Shown here piece by piece: positions 43,274 to 54,205 of a DNA stretch of 64,000 nucleotides. The notes beneath the pieces were generated by a model. That model was not told where the DNA came from. It ran no database searches and worked only from the letters and a program-made list of their open reading frames with translations. How positions within the stretch are numbered: the first letter of the stretch is position 1; every line of letters starts with the position of its first letter. Made by a program: the position numbers and the translations under genes. The stretch comes from an uncultured Alistipes sp. (lineage in GTDB: Bacteria > Bacteroidota > Bacteroidia > Bacteroidales > Rikenellaceae). Location: assembly GCA_947177225.1 (NCBI GenBank), contig CAMWTS010000011.1:1-64000 (forward strand), read 5' to 3'.

Positions 43274-44494
43274 TTATTTATATATAAGTTGCGAGGTGTT
43301 GGCAAATACCTCTTGTGCCACATCGGTGATCTGCGATGCGGTCAGTGCCATTACTTTGTCGTAGGCTTGTTCGAGTGTATCTATGTCGTTGTGTATAAGG
43401 TAGCTCTTGCCCGCACCGAGCATGTAGCCCTCGTTGCTTTCCATCGAGATCGACATCTGGGCTATGAACTGTTTCTTTGCCGTTGACAGTGCGCGTGCCG
43501 ACAGCGGTGTCGTGCGCAGACGCTCCATCTGTTTGTGGATAAGGTCTATGCACTGATCGGCGTTGCAGTGGTCGGAACTGAAATATATGGCCACCAAACC
43601 GTCGTCCGTATAGGGCGTATAGCTCGCTTCGATGTTGTACGACAGACCATGCTTCTCGCGCAGAGTGATGTTAAGCAGCGAGTTGGCCGACGGACCGCCG
43701 AGTATGTTGGTCAGGAGTGCCAGTGGCAAGCGCCGACGGTCGGATATGCCGTAGCCGCGGTTGCCTATGATGCAGTGGGTTTGGTGGGTATGGCGTGATT
43801 GAGCCATCTCGAACGGAACGTATTCGGCGGCACGAACACGTGCAAACGATCGTTGTGTCGGCGCAGCATCGGCCAGGTATTTCATGGCGGCCTGCTGTGC
43901 CGTACGCACCGAGAAGTTGCCTATCGACGAGAATACCATCTGATCCGTAGTGTGGGTGCGGCCGATGAAATCCGCTATCTGCTGCGTCGAGTAGCGGTTG
44001 AGTGCCGCTTTGGTTCCGAGAATGTTGTGCCCGAGTTCCGAGTCGCGGAATATCATATCCTCGAAGCAGTCGTAGATAAGTTCCGAGGGCGAATCCTTGT
44101 ATGTATTGATCTCGTCGGCTATCACTTCGCGCTCTTTGGCCAGCTCGCGTTCGGGAAACGTCGAATGAAACGCTATGTCGGCGATCAGTTCGACGGCTTT
44201 CGAAAAGTCGGAGCGCAAGGTGGTTGCATGCAGGGTCGTATCCTCCTTGGTGGTGTAGGCGTTGAGCTCGCCGCCGAGGTTTTCCAGCCGGCAGTTGACC
44301 TGATATGCGCGGCGATGCGCGGTTCCTTTGAAAAAGGCGTGTTCGGTGAAGTGGGCTATACCCCACTCCGACCGCTTTTCGTCGCGGCTTCCGGCGTTGA
44401 TTACAAGGGCGCAATGCGCCACGTTGCTTCGCACCTGACGATGAATGCCGCGTATGCCGTTGTCAAGAACGTATGTCTCAAACTCTCTCTTCAT
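43274..44494 (-). CDS. M16-family zinc peptidase
   Basis: 406 residues, no signal peptide. The inverted zinc motif HxxEH appears as HFTEH at 48-52 with the distal glutamate in EVIADEINTY (~128), the arrangement of processing-peptidase-like enzymes. A second homologous half (from ~225, GNRGYGISDRRRLPLALLTN) lacks the motif, giving the usual active/inactive clam-shell. M16 enzymes degrade short peptides within a closed chamber. Its start overlaps the uvrA end by 17 bases, so translation may be coupled. Confidence 0.92.
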   Translation of the reverse strand: MKREFETYVLDNGIRGIHRQVRSNVAHCALVINAGSRDEKRSEWGIAHFTEHAFFKGTAHRRAYQVNCRLENLGGELNAYTTKEDTTLHATTLRSDFSKAVELIADIAFHSTFPERELAKEREVIADEINTYKDSPSELIYDCFEDMIFRDSELGHNILGTKAALNRYSTQQIADFIGRTHTTDQMVFSSIGNFSVRTAQQAAMKYLADAAPTQRSFARVRAAEYVPFEMAQSRHTHQTHCIIGNRGYGISDRRRLPLALLTNILGGPSANSLLNITLREKHGLSYNIEASYTPYTDDGLVAIYFSSDHCNADQCIDLIHKQMERLRTTPLSARALSTAKKQFIAQMSISMESNEGYMLGAGKSYLIHNDIDTLEQAYDKVMALTASQITDVAQEVFANTSQLIYK

Positions 44495-47279
44495 CGTGTT
44501 GTCGTAAAAATCTGCCTGTGTGGCTCTGCTGACAGCGCATTATGTCGTCGGGCGTGCCCTCGGCCACCAGATTGCCTCCGCCGTCGCCCGCTTCCGGTCC
44601 CAGGTCGATTATCCAGTCGGCACACTTTATCACCTCCATATTGTGTTCGACGATGACTATGGTGTGGCCTTTTGCAATCAGTGCGTCGAATGCGGCCAGC
44701 AGTTTGTGTATGTCGTGGAAGTGCAGACCGGTGGTCGGCTCGTCGAATATGAACATGATGTGTTCCTGCGAATTCTCCTTCGATAGGAACGAAGCGAGTT
44801 TCACGCGCTGCGATTCGCCGCCCGAGAGTGTCGACGACGACTGTCCGAGCTTCACATATCCCAATCCCACCTGCTGCAAGGGTCTGAGCCGGTCGACTAT
44901 GCGCCGGCACGTAGTGTTGGCCGTGCCTTCTGCGAAGAATGCCACAGCTTCGTCGACTGTCATTTCCAGCATGTCGTAGATCGAGCGGTCGCGATACCTT
45001 ACCTCCAATATCTCCTGTTTGAATCGTTTGCCGCCGCAGGCCTCGCATGTAAGCTCCACGTCGGCCATGAACTGCATGCCGACCTTGATTACGCCTTCGC
45101 CCTGACACTCCTCGCATCGTCCGCCCGGCATGTTGAACGAGAACTGTGCAGCCGTCATGCCCGTGTGGCGCGCATATGGCTGGTCGGCCATCAGCTTGCG
45201 TATTTCGTCGTAGGCTTTCAGATAGGTCACCGGATTGGAACGTGTCGATTTGCCTATCGGAGTCTGCGACACCATCTCCACATTGTTCAGCAGCCGCCAG
45301 TCGCCCTCTATTGCGTCGTGGTCGCCCGGAGCTATTCCCGTATCGCTCAACATGCGTTTCAGTGCCGGGTAGAGTATGCTCATTGCCAGTGACGATTTGC
45401 CTGAGCCGCTGACGCCCGTGATGCAGGTCATCACTCCCAGCGGTATGCGAACGTCGATGTTTTTCAGATTGTTCTCTCTTGCACCCCGCACCGTGACGGC
45501 GTTCGACCAGCCGCGTGCTATCTGCCGGGGAGATATCTGCTTGCGTCCGGTGAGATAGTCGGCTGTGAGCGAGGTGTCGGTCGGGGCGGCGAGCAATTGC
45601 GGCAGCGTTCCGCCGAAGACTACCCTGCCGCCATGTTCTCCCGCTTCGGGGCCTATGTCTACTATGTAGTCCGCCGCACGTATGATCTCCTCCTCGTGCT
45701 CGACGACAATGACCGTATTGCCCAGATCGCGCAACTGATGCAAGACCTTTATGAGTCTGTCCGTATCGCGCGGGTGCAGGCCGATGCTCGGCTCGTCGAG
45801 TATGTAGAGCGAGCCTACGAGATTGCTGCCCAGCGAGGTGGAGAGATTGATACGCTGCGACTCGCCGCCCGACAGTGTCGACGACAGGCGGTCGAGCGTA
45901 AGATAGCCCAGTCCCACGTCCGACAGATAGCCCAGACGGTTGCGTATCTCGGTCATTACGCGCGCTGCGGTCTTTGTGTCGTGTTCGTCGAGTTGCAGCT
46001 TGTCGAAGAACTCTGCCAGAGCATCGACGTTCATCGACGTCAGCTCGGCTATGTTGCGGCCGCCTACCTTGACGTACAGCGCCTCGGGGCGCAGACGCGT
46101 GCCGCCGCAGTCGGGGCAGAGCGTCTTGCCCGTATAACGGGCTTTCATCACGCGGAACTGTATCTTGCGCCGCTCGCGGTCGATATAGTCGAAAAAGTCG
46201 TTGAGACCGTGGAAATATTCGTTGCCGCGCCATAGCGTCATGCGCTGCTCCTGCGTGAGTGCGTAGTATGGCGTGTGTATCGGGAAATCGAATTTCGAAG
46301 CGTTGAGGATCAGCTGCTCTCGCCAGCGTCCCATTGTCGCTCCGTTCCAGCAGGCTATGGCACCCTCGTATATGGTTTTCGATTTGTTGGGTATCACCAG
46401 ATCCTCGTCGATGCCTATTATCTTGCCATAACCCTCGCAGCGGGGACACGCTCCCAGCGGATTGTTGAAACTGAACAGGTGCTCGGTCGGCGGCTCGAAC
46501 CTGATGCCGTCCGACTCGAAGCGCGACGAGAACATCTCCGTGTGGTCTGTCACTATGGCTGCCACACCGTCGCCGTAGCTCAGTGCGCGGGCAATGGAGT
46601 CGCGCAGACGAGTCTGCATGTCGTCACTCGGCTCGACGCGTGCGCGGTCGATTACCACGAGTATTTTTTCTGCATCGGTATCGGTGCCGATCGTCGGCAT
46701 GAACTCCTCCATGAGCATCGTCTGTCCGTCGTACATGATGCGCAATATGCCGTCGCCCATCAGTTGCAGCAGTTTGTCTATTATGCTCTGTTGCGTCGAC
46801 AACACCAGTGGCGCGGCTATCACAACGCGTGCGCCTGCGCCGGCCGAGTTGACGTAATCGGCTATGTCGTCGACGCTGTGACACTTGACCTCTGCTCCCG
46901 ATATTGGCGAGTAGGTGCGTCCTATGCGTGCGAACAACAGTTTCAGATAGTCGTATATCTCGGTCGACGTACCTACTGTCGAGCGCGGATTGCGTGTCGA
47001 GACCTTCTGCTCTATGGCTATGGCCGGTGCTATGCCCTCGATCAGATCGACATCAGGTTTGCTGATGCGTCCGAGAAACTGGCGCGCGTATGCCGACAGA
47101 CTCTCCACGTAGCGTCGCTGTCCCTCTGCGAATATGGTGTCGAAAGCCAGCGTCGATTTGCCCGATCCCGACAGACCGGTAACCACCGTGAGGGTGTTGT
47201 GCGGTATCGTGAGATCGATGTTTTTCAGGTTGTGGACGCGTGCGCCCTTGATATATATGGCGTTATCGTGTTTTGACAT
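44478..47279 (-). CDS. uvrA: excinuclease ABC subunit UvrA
   Basis: 933 residues. Damage-recognition ATPase of nucleotide excision repair. Two ABC modules are complete: Walker [21 protein letters not shown] at the front and [14 protein letters not shown] in the second half, with signatures [11 protein letters not shown] and [11 protein letters not shown]. Zinc-finger cysteines are in [17 protein letters not shown] and [17 protein letters not shown]. The long UvrB-binding and insertion domains lie between. uvrB and uvrC are not here; the IMPACT-family gene ends 10 bases upstream. Confidence 0.98.
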   Translation of the reverse strand: MSKHDNAIYIKGARVHNLKNIDLTIPHNTLTVVTGLSGSGKSTLAFDTIFAEGQRRYVESLSAYARQFLGRISKPDVDLIEGIAPAIAIEQKVSTRNPRSTVGTSTEIYDYLKLLFARIGRTYSPISGAEVKCHSVDDIADYVNSAGAGARVVIAAPLVLSTQQSIIDKLLQLMGDGILRIMYDGQTMLMEEFMPTIGTDTDAEKILVVIDRARVEPSDDMQTRLRDSIARALSYGDGVAAIVTDHTEMFSSRFESDGIRFEPPTEHLFSFNNPLGACPRCEGYGKIIGIDEDLVIPNKSKTIYEGAIACWNGATMGRWREQLILNASKFDFPIHTPYYALTQEQRMTLWRGNEYFHGLNDFFDYIDRERRKIQFRVMKARYTGKTLCPDCGGTRLRPEALYVKVGGRNIAELTSMNVDALAEFFDKLQLDEHDTKTAARVMTEIRNRLGYLSDVGLGYLTLDRLSSTLSGGESQRINLSTSLGSNLVGSLYILDEPSIGLHPRDTDRLIKVLHQLRDLGNTVIVVEHEEEIIRAADYIVDIGPEAGEHGGRVVFGGTLPQLLAAPTDTSLTADYLTGRKQISPRQIARGWSNAVTVRGARENNLKNIDVRIPLGVMTCITGVSGSGKSSLAMSILYPALKRMLSDTGIAPGDHDAIEGDWRLLNNVEMVSQTPIGKSTRSNPVTYLKAYDEIRKLMADQPYARHTGMTAAQFSFNMPGGRCEECQGEGVIKVGMQFMADVELTCEACGGKRFKQEILEVRYRDRSIYDMLEMTVDEAVAFFAEGTANTTCRRIVDRLRPLQQVGLGYVKLGQSSSTLSGGESQRVKLASFLSKENSQEHIMFIFDEPTTGLHFHDIHKLLAAFDALIAKGHTIVIVEHNMEVIKCADWIIDLGPEAGDGGGNLVAEGTPDDIMRCQQSHTGRFLRQHDEERV

Positions 47280-47289
47280 GGTGTCTGCA

Positions 47290-47904
47290 TTATTCGTTTA
47301 TCGGTTCGACGGCCGCCCCCTCGACTTTCGAGAGACGGGCGATCAGTTCGTCGGCTTGCGACGAGCGTATGGCCAGTCGCATGGTGCATAGATTGTCGAA
47401 TCGCTGCTCCGCTATCCGCGGCTGCATATCCTTTACTATGCGCATGATATCGTTCATCGACACGTAGGAGAAAGCCACTTCGACCGTGATGTCTACCGTC
47501 CTGCTGACGATTTTGCTTTGGGCTATTACCGCGGCGGCCGACTCCTTGTACGCCTGTATCAGTCCGGGTACTCCCAACTTCGTGCCGCCGAAATAGCGAA
47601 CTACCACTATCAGACAGTCGGTCAGTTCGTTCGACAGCAGCTGTCCGAGTATGGGGCGTCCGGCAGTCGATGAGGGCTCGCCGTCGTCGTTTGCCCGGAA
47701 CAGTGCTCCGTCGTGTCCGAGACGATAGGCATAGCAATGGTGCGTAGCGTCGTAATAGCGTTTGCGCAGAGCGTCGAGCAACTGACGTATCTGCTCCTCC
47801 GAAGTGACGTGATAGGCATATGCCAGAAACTTGCTGCTCAGCTGCTTGTATATGGCTTCGGCCTCTCCATCGATGGTCAGGTAACTGTCGTTGACGCTCT
47901 CCAC
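47290..47904 (-). CDS. IMPACT/YigZ family protein
   Basis: 204 residues. The N-terminal UPF0029/impact domain has [46 protein letters not shown] and [20 protein letters not shown], all diagnostic. A small ferredoxin-like DUF1949 domain closes the protein. The family modulates translation or ribosome-associated factors in E. coli (YigZ) and eukaryotes (IMPACT), but its bacterial role is unsettled. Spacing to uvrA and lepB is 10 bases each side. Confidence 0.9.
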   Translation of the reverse strand: MESVNDSYLTIDGEAEAIYKQLSSKFLAYAYHVTSEEQIRQLLDALRKRYYDATHHCYAYRLGHDGALFRANDDGEPSSTAGRPILGQLLSNELTDCLIVVVRYFGGTKLGVPGLIQAYKESAAAVIAQSKIVSRTVDITVEVAFSYVSMNDIMRIVKDMQPRIAEQRFDNLCTMRLAIRSSQADELIARLSKVEGAAVEPINE

Positions 47905-47914
47905 TGTCTTTGTA

Positions 47915-49444
47915 TTATATGATCGATTCGAACATGCGCTTCCAGCGTATGCGCTTGAACAGGCTCTTGGGATTCTGTGGATCCTGCGGCTCTATCGAGA
48001 GCCATACATACGATGCCTTGCCTACTATGTGATCCTCCGGTACGAATCCGAAGTAGCGCGAGTCGGCCGAGTAGTGACGGTTGTCGCCCATCATGAAGTA
48101 GTAGTTCATGGCAAACGTGTAGCTGTCGCTCTCCACTCCGTCGATCGATATGCTCTGGCCGTCGACCTCTAATGAGTGACCCTCGTAAACCTCGATGATG
48201 CGGCGGTAGAGCGGCAGGTTGTCGGTCGTAAGGGCTATCGTGGCACCGGCCTGGGGTATCCACAAACCCTCCTCGCCGCCGAAATCGTCGGTAGTCCACG
48301 GATATTGTGCGGCGTGGGGGAATGTCTCCTGATATTGCAATTTGCGCTCGATCGAGGTGTACTCCTTGCCGGCCTCCGCCAGTTGGCAATCTTCGATTGT
48401 GCACTGTTGCGGACGCGTCGAGTTGACCGGATAGACCAAGTAGTCGTACTGTTTGTGCGGGATTTCGGCCTGCGGTTTCGAGTCGATCGTCACGTCGCCG
48501 CGTATTATGCGCAACGTATCGCCAGGCAGAGCCACGCAACGCTTGATATAGTTCTCTTTCTTGTCGACCGGACGCGCCACCACCGTGAAACGGTCGGCGA
48601 TGTATTGACGGGCTATCTTGGTGTAATCGGCATTGCGGCGCGTGATGCCCTGCACCCGATCGTATTGCTCCATCTCTGCGGCCGTTTCGCGCAGTATGTC
48701 GTAATAGCTCGATGCCGCGAGTTCGAGAATCACGGTGTCGCCTTCGGGGAAGTTGAACACTACCACATCGTTGCGCTCGATATCGCGCATGCCGGCCAGA
48801 CGGCGATACGGCCGCTGCCAGCAACGGCTGAACGACGGTTTCGTCTCCGACATAGGCATTGTGTTGTGTACGAACGGAAACTCTATCGGAGTCATGGGCA
48901 TTTGCGGACCGTAGGTCACCTTTGATACGGCAATGTAGTCGCCGGGCAGCAGCGTGCCCTCCATCGAGCCGGTCGGTATGACATACATTTGAAACAGGAA
49001 CTTGTGTATGAGCGATGCCACTATAACGGCGAATACTATGGCGTGCACCCATTCGTAGAGCTTGCGGTAGAGCGTGTTCTGTCCTTTCAGTTCATACCAC
49101 AGCGCATATGCGAAGAACGGCAGCAGCGTAAGCAGGTACGGCGTGGTCCAGCGCGATATGAGCATGTGAGCCAGTGTGCCGAATACTATGGCGAAGATGG
49201 CGGCGCACCATACGGCATAGATTATGCGCCATGTCCTGCTGCGCTCGCAGGCGCGTCGGTTCCATTCGCGTATGCGGCGCGAGATGAAGTAGTCGTAGAT
49301 CAATGCTTCGCCCACGATAAGCCACCAGCACTCCGTCCATATGACGAAAAGAATGAATATTGCCGAGGTCAGCGCAAACAAAAGCCAGCGGTTCGACAGA
49401 ACCGATCCCATGCGCTTGAAAAAATTGCTTATGCTATTGTTCAT
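47915..49444 (-). CDS. lepB: signal peptidase I
   Basis: 509 residues, longer than the E. coli enzyme. After two membrane segments near the front (LLFALTSAIFILFVIWTECW) and others to ~150, the nucleophile is Ser in YVIPTGSMEGTLLPGDYIAV (~160), and the general base Lys is in NYIKRCVALPGDTL (~315). The late signature MMGDNRHYSADSRYFGFVPE confirms the family. The stretch between Ser and Lys boxes is enlarged, with an extra ~100 residues including PQMPMTPIEFPFVHNTMPMS. It cuts signal peptides from exported proteins at the outer face of the inner membrane. dapB is 9 bases upstream. Confidence 0.95.
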   Translation of the reverse strand: MNNSISNFFKRMGSVLSNRWLLFALTSAIFILFVIWTECWWLIVGEALIYDYFISRRIREWNRRACERSRTWRIIYAVWCAAIFAIVFGTLAHMLISRWTTPYLLTLLPFFAYALWYELKGQNTLYRKLYEWVHAIVFAVIVASLIHKFLFQMYVIPTGSMEGTLLPGDYIAVSKVTYGPQMPMTPIEFPFVHNTMPMSETKPSFSRCWQRPYRRLAGMRDIERNDVVVFNFPEGDTVILELAASSYYDILRETAAEMEQYDRVQGITRRNADYTKIARQYIADRFTVVARPVDKKENYIKRCVALPGDTLRIIRGDVTIDSKPQAEIPHKQYDYLVYPVNSTRPQQCTIEDCQLAEAGKEYTSIERKLQYQETFPHAAQYPWTTDDFGGEEGLWIPQAGATIALTTDNLPLYRRIIEVYEGHSLEVDGQSISIDGVESDSYTFAMNYYFMMGDNRHYSADSRYFGFVPEDHIVGKASYVWLSIEPQDPQNPKSLFKRIRWKRMFESII

Positions 49445-49453
49445 TTCAATATG

Positions 49454-50167
49454 TTATTTCAGTAAATCGTCCATTGTATACACACCCGTACGTCCGCACA
49501 CGAATTCGGCTGCAATAACCGCGCCCATGGCCAGCGTGCGGCGATTGGTGATCGAATGCCGCAGTTGCAGTTCGTCGTCTTCGGAGCGATAGGTGACGGT
49601 GTGTATGCCGGGTATCATGCCCTCTCTGTACGACGTGATCTCCAAAAGCGATTTGTCGTCGGTGGCCGAATTGATCCATGCCCGTTTGCTGTCGGAGCGT
49701 GCGATTATGTCGTCGGCCAGCGTGATGGCCGTGCCGCTCGGAGAGTCTTTCTTCTCGGTGTGGTGGGTCTCCTCTATGCACACGTCGTACTCCTCGTGGC
49801 CGCGCATCAGTTCGGCGAGCCGGCGGTTCAGGCGGAACATGATGTTGACTCCGAGCGAAAAATTAGATGCGTAGAACAGCGCGCCGCCATTGTTGCGGCA
49901 CAACTCCTCCAAATCTGCAAGGCGGTCGGTCCAGCCCGTGGTGCCGCTCACGACCGGTGTGCGTGAGGCTATACATGTTCTGATATTGTCGTAGGCCGTT
50001 GAGGGTGTCGAGAACTCCAATGCCACGTCTACGTCGGCCAGATGTCCGGCATCGAGTTCGTGGGCATTCTCCTTGTCGACGATCAATCTTACCTCATGAC
50101 CGCGGTCGAGCAGTATGCGCTCGATCTCGCGTCCCATTTTTCCATAACCTATTATCGCTGCTTTCAT
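49454..50167 (-). CDS. dapB: 4-hydroxy-tetrahydrodipicolinate reductase
   Basis: 237 residues from the ATG at 50167 (MKAAIIGYGKMG); a longer start adds six unlikely residues. Catalyses the NAD(P)H step of the lysine/diaminopimelate pathway. Dinucleotide motif GYGKMGREIE, then VVSGTTGWTD, and the catalytic segment EETHHTEKKDSPSGTAITLA are intact. The other dap genes are not adjacent. It lies directly upstream of lepB on the same strand. Confidence 0.96.
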   Translation of the reverse strand: MKAAIIGYGKMGREIERILLDRGHEVRLIVDKENAHELDAGHLADVDVALEFSTPSTAYDNIRTCIASRTPVVSGTTGWTDRLADLEELCRNNGGALFYASNFSLGVNIMFRLNRRLAELMRGHEEYDVCIEETHHTEKKDSPSGTAITLADDIIARSDSKRAWINSATDDKSLLEITSYREGMIPGIHTVTYRSEDDELQLRHSITNRRTLAMGAVIAAEFVCGRTGVYTMDDLLK

Positions 50168-50362
50168 ATCTTCAAATTCTTGCACCGTTTTCCGGCTCCG
50201 GCATATCCATGGCCATGACGAGGCTATATGCTGTTTGCGGCCTGTCGAAAAGGTGCCGTTTTTGGGGACGTAAAGATAACGAAAATAATTGTAAAATCGT
50301 ATACTCTGTCCTCGATTTGCATTGTCGGTACGCTTTTGAAATCCCTGTCGTTAGGTATATCG

Positions 50363-51022
50363 TCAATACTCCCGCGCGCCGAATATGGCTGTGCCTATGC
50401 GTACGGCGGTCGATCCGTATTCGACGGCCAGCGGCCAGTCGTCCGACATGCCGAGCGAGAGGGTGTCGAAATCGCTTCCCAGCAATGGCTTGAATTCGTT
50501 GAACAGCTCCTGCACGCGGCTGAAATCGCGGCGTATGATTCGCTCGTCGTCGGTGTTGGTGGCTATCGACATCAGACCGCGGACGCGTATGCCCGTCTTG
50601 CCAGATAGAGTCCCTGCGGCAATGTAGGCGCGCAGTTCGTCGATGTCCCAGCCCGATTTGGTCTGTTCGTCGGCCACATGCACCTCCAACAATATGTCGA
50701 TGCAGCGGCCGCAGCGAAGTGCCTGACGGTCGATTTCGTCGATCAGACGCTCCGAGTCGACCGAGTCGATGCGGGCTGCGAAAGGCGCTATCAGCTTCAC
50801 CTTGTTGGTCTGCAAGTGCCCTATCATATGCCATTGTATGTCTTCGGGCAGTTCAGCATGCTTGGCCGCCATCTCCTGCGGACGGCTCTCGCCGAATATG
50901 CGCTGTCCGGCACGATAGGCCTCCATGAGACGTTCGGCAGGGTGGAATTTCGATACGGCCACGAGCGTGACGCCGTCGGGCAGTGTCGCACGCAGCTCGT
51001 TGAGACGTGTTGCTATACTCAT
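50363..51022 (-). CDS. PLP-binding YggS/PROSC family protein (PLP homeostasis)
   Basis: 219 residues, single alanine-racemase-like TIM barrel. PLP lysine K25 is in TLVAVSKFHPAE, followed by FGESRPQEM, WHMIGHLQTNKVK, VRGLMSI and LSLGMSDDWPLAVEYGSTAVR, the family blocks. It binds PLP without known catalysis and buffers vitamin B6. A full promoter lies 23-55 bases upstream. About 195 bases between it and dapB hold no gene. Confidence 0.93.
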   Translation of the reverse strand: MSIATRLNELRATLPDGVTLVAVSKFHPAERLMEAYRAGQRIFGESRPQEMAAKHAELPEDIQWHMIGHLQTNKVKLIAPFAARIDSVDSERLIDEIDRQALRCGRCIDILLEVHVADEQTKSGWDIDELRAYIAAGTLSGKTGIRVRGLMSIATNTDDERIIRRDFSRVQELFNEFKPLLGSDFDTLSLGMSDDWPLAVEYGSTAVRIGTAIFGAREY

Positions 51023-51044
51023 TGTAAAATCCGTTATCCGACGA

Positions 51045-51077
51045 CAAATGTACGAATTTCGTCGCTCGAAGCCAAAA
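51045..51077 (-). promoter_or_regulatory. promoter of the YggS-family gene
   Basis: Minus strand TTTG (51077-51074), 21 bases, TACATTTG (51052-51045); the start codon follows 22 bases on. Full consensus match. Confidence 0.7.
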
Positions 51078-51094
51078 TTAGGAAATTATTTTCT

Positions 51095-51102
51095 ATCTTT
51101 GA
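51095..51102 (+). promoter_or_regulatory. -7 box of the C69 dipeptidase gene
   Basis: TAtcTTTG on the plus strand, 36 bases before the start codon and divergent from the YggS promoter. Confidence 0.5.
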
Positions 51103-51138
51103 CTGAGAAGAAACTGTAAATATTGAAATAAAAACCTT

Positions 51139-52767
51139 ATGAAACGATTATCGATCACACTCTCGGCTGCGGCGATGCTCCTGGCAAGTATCTCGCCGGC
51201 AAGCGCATGCACCAATTTTATCGTCACGCGCGGCGCATCGACCGACAATTCGGTGCTGGTGAGCTATGCCGCCGATTCCCACCAGCTCTACGGCTGTCTG
51301 TATCACTATATGCCCTCGCGCAAGGCTCTTGCACAGATGCCCGTCTACGAGTGGGATACCGGCCGCTATATAGGCGACATACCGCAGGCTGCCATGACAT
51401 ACTCCACGGTGGGCAACATGAACGAGCATTCGCTCATAATCACCGAGACCACATTCGGCGGCCGTCACGAATTGGAGGATCCCGATGGCGGCATCGATTA
51501 CGGATCGCTCATCTACATTACCTTGCAGCGGGCACGCACGGCGCGCGAGGCCATTTCGACGATCGTATCGCTGGCCGACACCTACGGCTACTGTTCGAGC
51601 GGCGAGTCGTTCTCGATAGCCGATGCCGATGAGGCGTGGATCATGGAGCTTATCGGTCGCGGCAAGCATGGCAAGGGCATGGTGTGGGTTGCACGACGCA
51701 TACCCGACGGCTATGTTTCGGCACATGCCAATCAGGCGCGTATAACCACTTTCCCCAAAGATGATCCGGAGAATTGTCTTTATGCGGCCGATGTAGTCGA
51801 ATTGGCGCGAAAGATGGGATACTATGATGGCTCGGACGATGATTTCAGTTTTGCCGACGCATATGCTCCGCTCGATTTCGGTGCCATGCGCGGCTGCGAG
51901 GCTCGTGTGTGGAGTTTCTTCCGAACCGTAGCCGACGACATGGACCGATATGTCGACTACGCGATGGGACATAACAAGGAGAATCGCATGCCTTTGTGGG
52001 TAAAGCCTCGCGAGAAGGTCTCGCCCAAAGTGGTGTTCGATGCCATGCGCGATCACTACGAGGGTACTCCCATCGACATGACGACCGATCTTGGTGCCGG
52101 TGGCCACGCGCTGCCCTACCGCTGGCGTCCGATGTACTTTGAGGTTGACGGCAAGCAGTATTGCAATGAGCGTGCTACGGCTACGCAGCAGACCGGATTC
52201 TGGCTCGTGGGTCAGGCGCGCAAGGGCAAGACGGGCATACTGTGGTTCGGTGTCGACGATGCTGCCACCTCTTGCCTCACGCCCATCTATTGCAATACGA
52301 CGGCTGTTCCGGAGTGCATGTCGGAGGATAACGGTACGATGCTCGAATATTCGCCCACATCGGCCTTCTGGCTCTTCAACCGCGTGGCCAACTTCGCATA
52401 TCTGCGTTACGATGCCATTGCTGCCGATGTCCGCAAGGTCGTCGACGAGTGGGAGAACGAGAAACTCCGCGAGGTGGAGCGTATCGATGCCGCAGTGGCT
52501 GCCATGAATCCGCGCAAGGCTCGCAAGTATCTGACCGAGTACAGCTGCTCGACGGCGCAGAGTCTGTTCGAGCGCTGGACGGCACTCGACCGCTACCTGC
52601 TCATAAAGTATATCGACGGTAATGTCAAGGGCGAAGATGCCGACGGATTTATCGACAATGGCAACGGTCGCGGCATACCCGGCAAGATCGAGTGGCCTGG
52701 CTACAACGAGAAGTGGCTTCGCGCCGTGGCTGCCGACAATGGCGAGGTGCTGCGCGTGGTAGAGTGA
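51139..52767 (+). CDS. exported C69-family dipeptidase (PepD-like)
   Basis: 542 residues. Signal peptide ends at ASA and the mature protein begins at Cys24 (CTNFIVTRGAS), the N-terminal nucleophile used by this Ntn-hydrolase family; removal of the signal peptide therefore creates the active site. Further blocks NEHSLIITETTFGG, DGGIDYGSLIYITLQRARTA and GKGMVWVARRIPDGYVSAHA (AHANQ) are typical. It should hydrolyse dipeptides in the periplasm. Monocistronic or followed 43 bases on by lpdA. Confidence 0.93.
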   Translation: MKRLSITLSAAAMLLASISPASACTNFIVTRGASTDNSVLVSYAADSHQLYGCLYHYMPSRKALAQMPVYEWDTGRYIGDIPQAAMTYSTVGNMNEHSLIITETTFGGRHELEDPDGGIDYGSLIYITLQRARTAREAISTIVSLADTYGYCSSGESFSIADADEAWIMELIGRGKHGKGMVWVARRIPDGYVSAHANQARITTFPKDDPENCLYAADVVELARKMGYYDGSDDDFSFADAYAPLDFGAMRGCEARVWSFFRTVADDMDRYVDYAMGHNKENRMPLWVKPREKVSPKVVFDAMRDHYEGTPIDMTTDLGAGGHALPYRWRPMYFEVDGKQYCNERATATQQTGFWLVGQARKGKTGILWFGVDDAATSCLTPIYCNTTAVPECMSEDNGTMLEYSPTSAFWLFNRVANFAYLRYDAIAADVRKVVDEWENEKLREVERIDAAVAAMNPRKARKYLTEYSCSTAQSLFERWTALDRYLLIKYIDGNVKGEDADGFIDNGNGRGIPGKIEWPGYNEKWLRAVAADNGEVLRVVE

Positions 52768-52810
52768 TCTTAATACCGACAACCTTTAATTTCAACATAT
52801 AATATTTGCG

Positions 52811-54184
52811 ATGAAATACGACATTATAATCATAGGCAGCGGTCCCGGCGGATATGTGGCTGCCATACGTGCCTCTCAGCTCGGTCGCCGGGTGGCAGTC
52901 GTCGAACGTGCCGAGATAGGCGGTGTGTGTCTCAACTGGGGCTGCATACCTACCAAGGCATTGGTGCGCAGCGCGCAGGTGTATGCCGATTGCAAGGCTG
53001 CGGCCGGATTCGGTGTGGCCATCGACGGTGAGGTGCGTGTCGACTGGCCGAAGGCCGTGCAGCGTGAACGCACGGTTGCCGAGACCATGAACAAGGGCGT
53101 CCAGTTCCTTTTCAAGAAGAATAACATCGATGTTATCGCCGGTCACGGACGTCTCGTCGCACCGCGCACTGTCGAGGTGGAGGGTGTGAGCTACGAAGCC
53201 GATGCCGTGATTCTCGCTACGGGAGCCCGTCCGCGCGAGATGGCTTTCATGCCGATAGACGGCAAGCGGGTCATATCGTCGCGCGAGGCTCTGACGCTCG
53301 ATACCCTGCCCGAAACCATGATCGTGGTCGGATCGGGTGCCATAGGCAGTGAATTCGCCTATATCTTCTCAACGCTTGGAGTGAAGGTGACCATAGTCGA
53401 GTATATGCCTCAGATCATGCCGCTCGAAGACGAGGAGACGGCCAAGGCCATGGAGCGTGCATTCCGCAAGCTGCGTGCTGTGGTTATGACCTCGACGAGT
53501 GTCAAGCAGGTCGAGGTTAAGGAGAGTGGCTGCGAAGTGCTCGTCGAGGGCAAAAAGGGCGAGCAGACGCTTACGGCCGATGTCGTGCTGTCGGCTGTCG
53601 GCATCAAGTCCAATATAGAGAATATAGGTCTGGAAGAGTTGGGCGTTAAGGTCGAGCGCGACAAGATCGTGGTCGACGAGCACTACCGCACTTCGGTCGA
53701 TGGCCTTTATGCCATAGGCGATATCATCGCTACGCCGGCACTGGCGCATGTAGCTTCGGCCGAGGCCATACACTGCGTCGAGCATATTTGCGCACAGTCG
53801 CCCGAGCCGATCGACTACACCACCATACCTTCGTGCGTGTTCACTTCGCCTGAGGTGGCATCGGTGGGACTTACCGAGCAGCAGGCGCGCGACAAGGGTA
53901 TAGAGTACAAGGTCGGCCGCTTCCCGTATACGGCGTCGGGCAAGGCCACGGCCGCCGGTGAGCGCGATGGCTTCGTCAAGTTGATCTTCGACGCCGACGA
54001 TCGTCTTATCGGAGCCCATCTGGTCGGCCACAACGTTACTGAGATGATTGCCGAGCCTACACTGGCCAAGCGTCTCGGAGTCACGGCCGAGACTTTGGCT
54101 CGCACGATACATGCGCACCCCTCGATGAACGAGGCTACGATGGAGGCCGCCGAGGCTGCCATGGGTGCGGCCATACATTTGTAA
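52811..54184 (+). CDS. lpdA: dihydrolipoyl dehydrogenase
   Basis: 457 residues. FAD motif IIIGSGPGGYVAAIRASQLG, the redox disulfide GGVCLNWGCIPTKAL (Cys40/45 spacing), the NAD motif VVGSGAIGSEFAYIF, and the C-terminal His-Glu pair in HAHPSMNEATMEAA are complete. It re-oxidises dihydrolipoamide of the 2-oxoacid dehydrogenase and glycine cleavage complexes. None of those E1/E2 or gcv genes adjoin it; the downstream gene is truA. Possibly a shared E3 for several complexes. Confidence 0.97.
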   Translation: MKYDIIIIGSGPGGYVAAIRASQLGRRVAVVERAEIGGVCLNWGCIPTKALVRSAQVYADCKAAAGFGVAIDGEVRVDWPKAVQRERTVAETMNKGVQFLFKKNNIDVIAGHGRLVAPRTVEVEGVSYEADAVILATGARPREMAFMPIDGKRVISSREALTLDTLPETMIVVGSGAIGSEFAYIFSTLGVKVTIVEYMPQIMPLEDEETAKAMERAFRKLRAVVMTSTSVKQVEVKESGCEVLVEGKKGEQTLTADVVLSAVGIKSNIENIGLEELGVKVERDKIVVDEHYRTSVDGLYAIGDIIATPALAHVASAEAIHCVEHICAQSPEPIDYTTIPSCVFTSPEVASVGLTEQQARDKGIEYKVGRFPYTASGKATAAGERDGFVKLIFDADDRLIGAHLVGHNVTEMIAEPTLAKRLGVTAETLARTIHAHPSMNEATMEAAEAAMGAAIHL

Positions 54185-54205
54185 GACCGCTGCTAAGTAT
54201 TGGAG